Origin: an uncultured Oxalobacteraceae bacterium
Lineage (GTDB): Bacteria > Pseudomonadota > Gammaproteobacteria > Burkholderiales > Burkholderiaceae
Direction of reading: 5' to 3'
Assembly: GCA_946478765.1 (NCBI GenBank)
Contig: CAMLDH010000270.1
Span: 1 to 5,559, forward strand
DNA length: 5,559 nt
The notes under the pieces are model-generated. The model did not search any database, had not been told where the DNA came from, and was given only the letters and a program-made list of their open reading frames with translations. Made by a program: the position numbers and the translations under genes. Numbering within the stretch: the stretch's first letter is position 1; each line of letters opens with the position of its first letter. Below are positions 1-5,461 of the stretch, one piece after another.

Positions 1-69
1 GCCGGCGAATGGGTGTGCGAGCGCAAGCAACAAGATTGCCATGGCCGCTGTTGCTTGCTTGAATTTCAT
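1..69 (-). CDS. Exported protein, N-terminus only (possibly DUF1329 family), cut by window edge
   Basis: Only the first 23 codons are in the window; the gene continues past position 1. The peptide starts MKFKQATAAMAILLLALAHP and has a textbook Sec signal layout: two lysines, a hydrophobic core at residues 8-18, and a small-residue region (FAG) that would lead to cleavage just beyond the edge. The ATG at 69-67 is chosen because a strong GAGGAGG ribosome site (82-76) lies 6 bases upstream. It lies 185 bases after the MMPL-type transporter stop on the same strand, so it is probably the next gene of that operon. Clusters of propeller plus MMPL/RND permease in proteobacteria commonly also carry DUF1329 and DUF1302 envelope proteins, and the MKFK start is reminiscent of DUF1329. 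That family assignment is inference from context; any other exported protein is possible. Confidence 0.7.
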   Translation of the reverse strand, partial: MKFKQATAAMAILLLALAHPFAG

Positions 70-75
70 CTCTTG

Positions 76-82
76 CCTCCTC
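76..82 (-). promoter_or_regulatory. Strong Shine-Dalgarno site of the left-edge gene
   Basis: On the minus strand the bases read GAGGAGG followed by a 6-base spacer and ATG at 69-67. This is a near-perfect anti-16S match at good spacing, stronger than the ribosome site of any other gene in the window. It fixes the start of the partial gene and suggests it is translated independently rather than by coupling to the upstream gene. Confidence 0.8.
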
Positions 83-150
83 GGAATAAGCAGGTTTGAC
101 CAACAAAAAATAGGAAACAACGTGGGTGGAATAAGGCTGTTCCAAACCTT

Positions 151-258
151 TTACCGATCGGTATCTTTTGTAGGAGCGGACCTCCCTTGCCAGGCAATCG
201 CTGCGGCAAGGAGACTATGCCATTTCGCTGTCAGCCTGCGGCTTTGTCGAATGTTCAT
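151..258 (-). CDS. Candidate small ORF (35 aa), signal-peptide-like, coupled to the transporter stop
   Basis: The ATG at 258-256 overlaps the transporter TGA (257-255) as ATGA, and GAGG lies 8 bases upstream of it, so the start looks usable. The product begins MNIRQSRRLTAKWHS, continues with a short hydrophobic stretch (LLAAAIAW), then QGRSAP, and stops at TAA (153-151). A basic N-terminus, short hydrophobic core and RSA before the turn resemble a Sec signal peptide with almost no mature protein behind it. It could be a genuine small membrane or exported peptide. It could also be the surviving 5' end of a decayed gene, for example a DUF1302-type gene that often belongs to such clusters, or a chance ORF serving only ribosome traffic. 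I recognise no family. Confidence 0.3.
   Translation of the reverse strand: MNIRQSRRLTAKWHSLLAAAIAWQGRSAPTKDTDR
152..163. promoter_or_regulatory. 12-bp perfect palindrome TACCGATCGGTA, possible operator
   Basis: TACCGATCGGTA equals its own reverse complement. It sits 83 bases upstream of the left-edge gene's start and overlaps the TAA of the small ORF. The shape resembles the operators bound by dimeric TetR-family repressors, but I cannot name a regulator and none is encoded in the window. A site here could control an internal promoter for the left-edge gene. A 12-bp palindrome can also occur by chance. Confidence 0.25.
182..213. other. Hairpin inside the small ORF region, no T tail
   Basis: CCTTGCC (185-191) pairs perfectly with GGCAAGG (205-211) across a 13-base loop. 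A further CT/AG pair (182-183 with 212-213) adds to the stem if base 184 is bulged. In the direction of transcription (minus strand) the stem is followed by TCCGCTCC, with no run of T, so it does not look like an intrinsic terminator. It could act as an mRNA processing or stability element between the transporter and the next gene. Confidence 0.35.
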
Positions 259-2687
259 CTTGCTTTCCTCGGCTTTGTTAAAAAAGGTGGATGGGACACT
301 TGCAGCCTTCGGTCTTCGATGCCTTCCTTCTGCAAGAAAAAAACCGCAAGCGCCGGCAACAGGATCAGCGCGCCCAACAGGTTCCAGAGAAACATGAAGG
401 CAAGCAGGATGCCCATGTCGGCCTGGAACTTGATGGGCGAAAAGACCCAGATGCCAGTGGCAATCGCGAGCGTGAAGCCTGTCAGCATGACGACTCTCCC
501 AGTGAACAGCATCGTCCCGGCATACGCGTCCTGCAAGCTCATCCCCGCGCGCAACCGCGCCAGCAGCACGGCCAGCACATAAAGACTGTAGTCCACGCCG
601 ATGCCCGCGCCCAGCGCGATGACGGGCAAGGTCGCCACTTTGACGCCGATGCCCAGCGCCACCATGAATGTTTCGCAAAGAACAGCCGTAAGGACCAGCG
701 GCATGACGGCACAGACCACCGCGCGCCAGGAACGGAAATTAATAAAGCAGAGCAAGATCACTGCGGAATACACCAGCGCCAGCATCGGAAAATGGGAACG
801 TTTGACCACGACGTTGGTCGCCGCTTCGATCCCGGCGTTGCCTGCCGCCAGCAGGAACAGGGCATCGTTCGTATTGTTCTTGCCGGCAAAGCGCTCCACG
901 CCGGCAGTCACGCGCGTGAGCGTATCGGCCTTGTGATCTTGCAGATAGACATAGAGCGGGAGCAGATCGCAGTTCTGGCTGAACAGCTCCCGCGGCGCAC
1001 TCGTGGTGAAGGCATTCAACATGCCCTGGGTACGGGGCAGGTCGTACCACTTCGGGTTTCCCTCGTTCATACCGACGGAGAGTCGTTTGCTCAGTCCGGC
1101 AAACGATAGTGTGGAGATGACGCCAGGGAGCTGTTGCAATTGCCATTCCAAGGCATCGATCCGCAGCAACACATCGTAGTCCACGCACTTGAGTGGCGGC
1201 GTTTTCACCATGACGGCCAGAATGTCGCTGCTGGCAGCGTAATTGGCAGTCATGAACGCATTGTCGCGGTTATAGCGGGAATCCGGCCGCAGTTCCGGGG
1301 CTCCCGGGTCCACGTCGCCAATGCTCAGGCGGGTACTTGCCGCAAACCCCGCGATCCCCAGCACAGCGGCGAATGCGATCACGATGCCCGCATATTTTTT
1401 CCGGGTGAGCCGCTTGAATAAGCGTTCGGCATGTAGGGATGCGCCAGTCAGTTCTGTGCGGATACTCCTGCGCGCCGCGGTCGCGCTGACGCCCACATAA
1501 GACAGCAGAACCGGCAACAGCATCAAATTGGTCACAATCAATATCGCTACACCGATGCTCGCCGTCAGCGCCATGTCTTGTATCGCCCGAATCGGAATCA
1601 CCGTCAGCACGGCAAATCCCACCGCATCGGCCAGCAGCGCGGTCAATCCCGCCAGGAACAGGCGCCGGAAGCAATAGCGCGCCGCCACCACCCTATGCGT
1701 GCCGCGCCCGATATCCTGCATGATCCCGTTCATTTTCTGCGCGCCGTGGCTCATGCCGATCGCAAACACCAGGAACGGCACCAGCATCGAGTACGGATCC
1801 AGCGTGTGGTCCGGCGTCGGCAACAGCCCCAATAAACACACCACTGCCGCCAGCGAGCAAAACACGACCAGGAAGGTACTGCGGACGCAGCGCGTGTGCC
1901 AATAGAGCAGGGCAGCCGCAATGAGGACGGAGAGCATGAAGAACGCCAGCAATACGTCCAATCCTTCGATCAGATCGCCCGCCACCTTCGCGAAGCCGGT
2001 GATATGGATCTTGAGCGTTGCCGTTTGATATTGCGCACGCATCTTTTCCAGCGCCTCGGAGAACTTCCCGTAGTCGAGCGCCTGCCCGGTAACGGGATCC
2101 CGCTCCAGCAGAGGGACCACGATCACGGTAGACCGGTAATTCGCCGCCACCAGTTGACCGATCTCGCCCGATCGTTCAATGTTGGTGCGCACCTGCCCGA
2201 TGCTCGCGGCGGAACCATCATAGGTGTCCGGCATGACCGGACCGCCGTCCAATCCGTCTTCCGTGACGGCCACCCAGCGTACCGACGGCGTCCACAAGGA
2301 TTTCATATACGGCCGGTCCACGCCGGGGAGCAGAAATGTTGTGTCATTGATGCGGCGCAAGGTCTCGATGTAGTTCGCATCGAGGATCGTGCCCTGCGTC
2401 GTTTCCACCGCAATGCGTACCGTATTGCCGAGGCCGCTCAACGCATCCTTGTGCGCAAGATAATTGACGATATACGGATGCCCCATCGGGAGCATGTTCT
2501 CGAAGCTGGCATTGTAGGTGAGCCGGGTGGCGCGCGTACCGAGCACGGCGATCGCCAGCAGGCAGAGAAAGAGAATCATCAAGCGGTGATTGAATATCAG
2601 CCGTTCAAGGCGGGAACCGGATTGCCGGTCGAAATCTTGCAGTCTAGGAAGAACAGGATAGTCGGCAAAGGCGGTATGGCGTGTCAT
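255..2687 (-). CDS. RND-superfamily MMPL-type inner-membrane transporter
   Basis: An 810-residue inner-membrane permease of the RND superfamily (COG1033/MMPL-like), presumed to be proton-driven and to move hydrophobic or lipid-like molecules across the envelope; the substrate is unknown. The layout is the classic duplicated one: TM1 at about 35-53, a large periplasmic loop 54-242, five helices at about 243-397, then TM7 433-450, a second periplasmic loop 451-632, and five helices at 633-785. The second half carries GIGVDYSLY (695-703), the MMPL signature, with Asp699 as likely proton relay. The matching first-half segment reads GMSHGAQ (311-317), with no Asp. The second periplasmic loop has just two cysteines (C501, C573), a possible disulfide. 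The start at 2687 is chosen because its ATG overlaps the propeller gene's TGA (ATGA); there is no clear ribosome site, which fits translational coupling. An upstream in-frame extension to 2957 would lie wholly inside the propeller gene and is rejected. The protein is full length. Confidence 0.9.
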   Translation of the reverse strand: MTRHTAFADYPVLPRLQDFDRQSGSRLERLIFNHRLMILFLCLLAIAVLGTRATRLTYNASFENMLPMGHPYIVNYLAHKDALSGLGNTVRIAVETTQGTILDANYIETLRRINDTTFLLPGVDRPYMKSLWTPSVRWVAVTEDGLDGGPVMPDTYDGSAASIGQVRTNIERSGEIGQLVAANYRSTVIVVPLLERDPVTGQALDYGKFSEALEKMRAQYQTATLKIHITGFAKVAGDLIEGLDVLLAFFMLSVLIAAALLYWHTRCVRSTFLVVFCSLAAVVCLLGLLPTPDHTLDPYSMLVPFLVFAIGMSHGAQKMNGIMQDIGRGTHRVVAARYCFRRLFLAGLTALLADAVGFAVLTVIPIRAIQDMALTASIGVAILIVTNLMLLPVLLSYVGVSATAARRSIRTELTGASLHAERLFKRLTRKKYAGIVIAFAAVLGIAGFAASTRLSIGDVDPGAPELRPDSRYNRDNAFMTANYAASSDILAVMVKTPPLKCVDYDVLLRIDALEWQLQQLPGVISTLSFAGLSKRLSVGMNEGNPKWYDLPRTQGMLNAFTTSAPRELFSQNCDLLPLYVYLQDHKADTLTRVTAGVERFAGKNNTNDALFLLAAGNAGIEAATNVVVKRSHFPMLALVYSAVILLCFINFRSWRAVVCAVMPLVLTAVLCETFMVALGIGVKVATLPVIALGAGIGVDYSLYVLAVLLARLRAGMSLQDAYAGTMLFTGRVVMLTGFTLAIATGIWVFSPIKFQADMGILLAFMFLWNLLGALILLPALAVFFLQKEGIEDRRLQVSHPPFLTKPRKAR
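279..285 (-). other. U UUU UUA slippery heptamer in -1 frameshift phase
   Basis: Near the 3' end of the transporter gene the codons read CCT TTT TTA ACA, so T TTT TTA fits the X XXY YYZ pattern in the gene's own frame. Slipping by -1 avoids the TGA at 257-255 and enters the frame of the small ORF, ending at 151. No Shine-Dalgarno-like stimulator is visible just upstream and no hairpin lies 5-9 bases downstream; the nearest stem is about 65 bases away. Use of the site is therefore unproven and may be minor. Confidence 0.25.
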
Positions 2688-3775
2688 GGGATGGCTTGCC
2701 GAATGGATACCCGATCGATCCCTCTTGCTCCCGACAAGACGAGATCGCCGTTGGCGGCTTGCGCCACACTGGAGAACGGGAAACGCCGCGCCACCGCCAA
2801 GGCCTTGAAACTGCGGCCTTGATCGGTACTGCGCAGCACTTCGCCGGCCTGGCTCGCCAGCACGATGGAACCGTCGGTCAACACCAGGCCTGCCGTCAAT
2901 GCCGCCGGGGTGCCGGTATCGATCTTGCGCCAGTGATGCCCGGCATCCTGCGACCAATAGGCGTTACCCCGTAATCCATATGCCAGCACGTTTTCTTTTC
3001 CGAACGGGAGGATGCCGAACCAGCTCCCTCGATAGGGCGTGTTGATTTCAATGAACGTTTGACCCGCATCGGTAGAGCGGTAGAGCGCGCCTTCTTCCCC
3101 CGCGAGGTAGACCGAGGCGCCGAGGGACCGGATGCAATACAGATGCTTGTCAGTTGCTTTTTCGATATGGGCTTGCCAGGGAAGCCAGGTTGTGCCGCCA
3201 TCTTGCGTCGCGAAGAAAAGACCATAAGCGCCGACAAGGAAGCCGCGCTTTTCGTCTGCAAACCAGATATCGAAAAAGGGTTTGTCCGGTCCTTCGCGCA
3301 GCAGCCGTTGCGCCTCGTTCAATCGCCGCCGCGCCTGGTCGTCGTCGTGCGCCATCGCATGTTTTTGAGCGTCTTCCAGCATCAATCGAACGGCCTGGTT
3401 TCCATCCAGTTGCTTGCCCCAGCTTGCCCCGCCGTCTTCCGTATGCAATACCGCGCCGGAATGGCCGACCGCCCAGCCTTTGTTCTGCGTGACAAAATGG
3501 ACGGCGGTCAGCGTCGCGCTGACCGGTACCCGTGCCTGCTGCCAGGAAATTGCGCCGTCGTCGGAGAACAAAACAATCCCACGCTCGCCCACCGTCAGCA
3601 AACGCCGGCCTGCCCGCGTAACAGCCAGCAGAACGGAACTGCTTGCCCGCGCACTGATCAAGGCGGGTTGCTCCAGCACATCCGGCGTGGCGCCAATCGC
3701 ATGCCCAGCATGAATCTCTACTGCAACGGCAATCAAGCGCGTTACCAGGATAAAAGCAAAGGTATGCGAATTCAC
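2684..3775 (-). CDS. Exported YCF48/BNR-repeat beta-propeller protein
   Basis: A 363-residue periplasmic protein of the YCF48-like (photosystem II assembly factor HCF136-related) propeller group. These folds act as scaffolds; in this context the likely role is a partner of the MMPL-type permease, not photosynthesis. The N-terminus (FAFILVTRLIAVAVEI, residues 6-21) is hydrophobic and signal-like, with HAIGA near the expected cleavage. Six Asp-box-type motifs mark the blades: SDDGAISW 71-78, TEDGGASW 112-119, TQDGGTTW 190-197, STDAGQTF 234-241, SQDAGHHW 275-282 and STDQGRSF 316-323. GWAVGHSG (100-107) is a YCF48-typical strand turn. Residues 128-163 are charged and helix-prone, an insertion between blades 2 and 3. 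The start is GTG at 3775-3773, picked because it gives the signal sequence; no in-frame ATG offers an alternative near the N-terminus and no good ribosome site precedes it. The stop overlaps the permease start by four bases, so the two are co-translated. Confidence 0.85.
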   Translation of the reverse strand: MNSHTFAFILVTRLIAVAVEIHAGHAIGATPDVLEQPALISARASSSVLLAVTRAGRRLLTVGERGIVLFSDDGAISWQQARVPVSATLTAVHFVTQNKGWAVGHSGAVLHTEDGGASWGKQLDGNQAVRLMLEDAQKHAMAHDDDQARRRLNEAQRLLREGPDKPFFDIWFADEKRGFLVGAYGLFFATQDGGTTWLPWQAHIEKATDKHLYCIRSLGASVYLAGEEGALYRSTDAGQTFIEINTPYRGSWFGILPFGKENVLAYGLRGNAYWSQDAGHHWRKIDTGTPAALTAGLVLTDGSIVLASQAGEVLRSTDQGRSFKALAVARRFPFSSVAQAANGDLVLSGARGIDRVSIRQAIP

Positions 3776-3827
3776 GTTGTCTACACCAAGTCTTGTCAGC
3801 TTGTGGCAACAGAGAAATACAAATTAG

Positions 3828-3857
3828 ACTATCGGCTGAATAATGAGTTCTTGTCAG
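3828..3857 (-). promoter_or_regulatory. Weak sigma-70-like promoter candidate for the propeller-permease operon
   Basis: On the minus strand CTGACA (3857-3852) matches the -35 consensus at five of six bases. GATAGT (3833-3828) matches the -10 consensus at four of six, with an 18-base spacer. Transcription would start near 3820 and leave a leader of about 45 bases before the GTG start at 3775. It is the best candidate I found in the gap after the ammonium channel gene, but the spacing and the -10 are not ideal. Confidence 0.3.
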
Positions 3858-3964
3858 GCTGTATGCCGCCAAGCAGCCGTTCATTCAACGCGGTTCGATC
3901 AATGCAATTTCACTTGATGATTGGCGATGGCATTGATTTCCTTTGGCTTTCTGCGCATCATCGC

Positions 3965-3989
3965 AGCGACTGTTATGAACAGCGCTTTT
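3965..3989. terminator. Hairpin after the ammonium channel gene; T tail only on the plus strand
   Basis: AGCG+CTGTT (3965-3968, 3970-3974) pairs with AACAG+CGCT (3978-3986) around an ATG loop: nine base pairs with one bulged A. On the plus strand it runs into TTTT (3986-3989) as an intrinsic terminator would. On the minus strand, the direction in which the channel gene is transcribed, it starts 24 bases after the stop but has no T tail. It may act as a weak or processing-type 3' end for the channel mRNA; no plus-strand gene needs it. Confidence 0.35.
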
Positions 3990-4009
3990 GCGCAAATCAA
4001 CAGGCGCCC

Positions 4010-5461
4010 CTAATCGACGACACTCTCGCCGTGAAGCGCCACGTCCAGGCCTTGCCGCTCCACCTCCTCCGGCACGCGCAAACCCAGCGTGAGATCGAGG
4101 ATCTTGAGGATGAGGTAGCTCATGACGAAGCTGTAAAGGAGCGTGGCAGCGACGCCGATCGACTGGGTGACGATGCTGCCCGGCTGTCCGCCGTAGAGGG
4201 CCGTGTTCGCGAATACCCCGGTGAGCAGGGCGCCGACAATCCCGCCGACGCAATGGACGCCGAACGCATCAAGCGAATCGTCGTAGCCGAGTGCCTTCTT
4301 GACCGAGGTGGCAGCGAAAAAGCAAATGATGCCGGCGGCGATGCCAATGATCACGGACGGCGTAGGCGTGACGAAGCCTGATGCGGGCGTGATCGCCACC
4401 AGGCCGGCCACGGCCCCCGAGGCGATGCCCAGCACGCTGGGCTTGCCCTTGACGATCCATTCGGTGAACATCCATGCCAGGGCTGCAGCCGCCGTGGCAA
4501 TCTGGGTGACCGCCATGGCCATCCCGGCACGCCCGTCGGCCGCGACCGCAGAGCCGGCATTGAAGCCGAACCAGCCCACCCACAGCAGCGACGCGCCGAT
4601 CAAGGTAAGCGTCAGGTTATGCGGGGCCATCGCCTCCCTGTTGTAGCCCACGCGTTTGCCCAGCACCAGGGCGCAGGCGAGCGCCGCAATCCCGGCATTG
4701 ATGTGCACCACCGTGCCGCCGGCGAAATCGAGTATTCCCTTCGACGCTAGCCAGCCGCTCGGCTCCCACACCCAGTGCGCGACTGTCGAATACACGACAA
4801 TGGACCAGATGCCCATGAACCAAAGCAGTGCCGAGAACTTCATGCGTTCGGCGAACGCACCGCAAATGAGGGCGGGCGTGATGATGGCGAAGGTGAGCTG
4901 GAACATCGCGTAGACGGTTTCGGGAATCGTTGTGCCCAGATGGCTCACCGAGACTTTGCCAGGCACTGCCGCCACGGCCGGCGTATTGCTGGTGGCGGCG
5001 ACCGCAGCCACGTCCTTGGCGTAGATCATGCCGTTCATGAACAGCCGGCTGAAGCCGCCGAAATACGGGCTGCTGCCGGGGGTGAAGGCAAGGCTGTAGC
5101 CGACGGCCCACCATAGTAGGGTGACCAGGCAAGTGATCGCAAAGCTCTGCATCAGCGTAGCCAACACATTCTTTTTGCGGACCATGCCGCCGTAGAACAG
5201 CGCCAGGCCCGGCACCGTCATCATCAGGACCAGTGCAGTGGAAGTCAGCATCCAGGCGGTATCGCCGGGGTTGATCTGCGCGTTGGTAATGACGGAGGGC
5301 TCTGTGGTCGAAGGCGAGGGCGGTGCTGCCGGGGCAGCCACAGCGGCAGCGGCAGGAGCCGGCCCGGCCGGCTTGTCCTGGGCGCAGGCCGCGCCGCCGA
5401 CAACCAGTACCGCCGCCACTAAGCAGATGGACAAAAGTTTTTTGACAAAAGATCTATTCAT
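4010..5461 (-). CDS. amtB: Ammonium channel precursor, Amt/MEP/Rh family
   Basis: Inner-membrane trimeric channel that takes up ammonium for assimilation. Numbering from the chosen ATG (483 residues): signal peptide 1-27 (basic MNRSFVKK, core LLSICLVAAVLVVGG, probable cut after ACA), a periplasmic Ala/Pro-rich linker at about 30-55, then eleven helices at about 69-458. The residues that define the pore in E. coli AmtB are all recognisable: the stacked phenylalanines F187 and F300 region (F187/F191 and F300), W232, D245, the twin histidines H253 and H403, and S304 in GFNAGS. DFAGGTVVHINAG (245-257) is the family signature. The C-terminal tail GLDVALHGES (471-480) is the segment that PII protein GlnK engages in homologues. 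No glnK lies in the 98 bases visible upstream. An in-frame ATG at 5476 adds five residues; I prefer 5461 because its N-terminus makes a cleaner signal peptide and a weak GGAT precedes it, while 5476 has no ribosome site. Confidence 0.95.
   Translation of the reverse strand: MNRSFVKKLLSICLVAAVLVVGGAACAQDKPAGPAPAAAAVAAPAAPPSPSTTEPSVITNAQINPGDTAWMLTSTALVLMMTVPGLALFYGGMVRKKNVLATLMQSFAITCLVTLLWWAVGYSLAFTPGSSPYFGGFSRLFMNGMIYAKDVAAVAATSNTPAVAAVPGKVSVSHLGTTIPETVYAMFQLTFAIITPALICGAFAERMKFSALLWFMGIWSIVVYSTVAHWVWEPSGWLASKGILDFAGGTVVHINAGIAALACALVLGKRVGYNREAMAPHNLTLTLIGASLLWVGWFGFNAGSAVAADGRAGMAMAVTQIATAAAALAWMFTEWIVKGKPSVLGIASGAVAGLVAITPASGFVTPTPSVIIGIAAGIICFFAATSVKKALGYDDSLDAFGVHCVGGIVGALLTGVFANTALYGGQPGSIVTQSIGVAATLLYSFVMSYLILKILDLTLGLRVPEEVERQGLDVALHGESVVD

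Larger units (their letters stand above)
70..254. other. Gap between transporter and left-edge gene: small ORF, hairpin, palindrome
   Basis: The 185 bases between the transporter stop and the next start are not empty. They hold a 35-codon ORF coupled to the transporter stop, a hairpin at 182-213, and a 12-bp perfect palindrome at 152-163. There is also a direct repeat GGAATAAG (plus strand, 83-90 and 128-135) and an inverted 7-bp pair AGGTTTG/CAAACCT at 92-98 and 143-149. I see no convincing sigma-70 -35/-10 pair on the minus strand and no T-tailed terminator, so read-through from the transporter into the left-edge gene is the simplest reading. Confidence 0.5.
3776..4009. other. Intergenic gap between ammonium channel and propeller genes
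   Basis: This 234-base gap holds a hairpin just after the channel gene (3965-3989), a weak promoter candidate, and two exact copies of CTGACAAGA (minus strand; plus-strand positions 3849-3857 and 3791-3799), 58 bases apart. A 20-codon ATG ORF at 3961-3899 (MMRRKPKEIN...) is present, but nothing supports its translation. The size of the gap and the presence of a hairpin suggest that the propeller-permease operon has its own promoter and is not simply the tail of the channel transcript. Confidence 0.5.

Noticed and set aside
1896..2822. Long plus-strand open frame of 308 codons opposite the transporter gene
   Set aside because: Its composition is rich in Arg, His and Gln, as expected of the antisense of a GC-rich gene, with no domain, membrane or signal pattern.
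2688..2957. In-frame upstream extension of the transporter by 90 residues
   Set aside because: It lies wholly inside the propeller gene in another frame and has low-complexity shadow composition; the ATGA overlap at 2687 gives a normal N-terminus just before the first membrane helix.
3150..3884. Minus-strand ORF of 244 codons starting MNGCLAAYSL, overlapping the propeller gene
   Set aside because: It is an alternative frame of the propeller gene; beyond the overlap the product is Arg/Cys-rich shadow sequence, while the propeller frame has six Asp-box motifs.
3899..3961. 20-codon ORF MMRRKPKEIN... in the gap after the channel gene
   Set aside because: Very short, no ribosome site, no hydrophobic or other recognisable pattern.
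3059..4381. Plus-strand open frame of 440 codons
   Set aside because: It spans the antisense of the propeller gene, the intergenic gap and the 3' part of the channel gene; no recognisable domain, and it conflicts with three well-supported minus-strand features.
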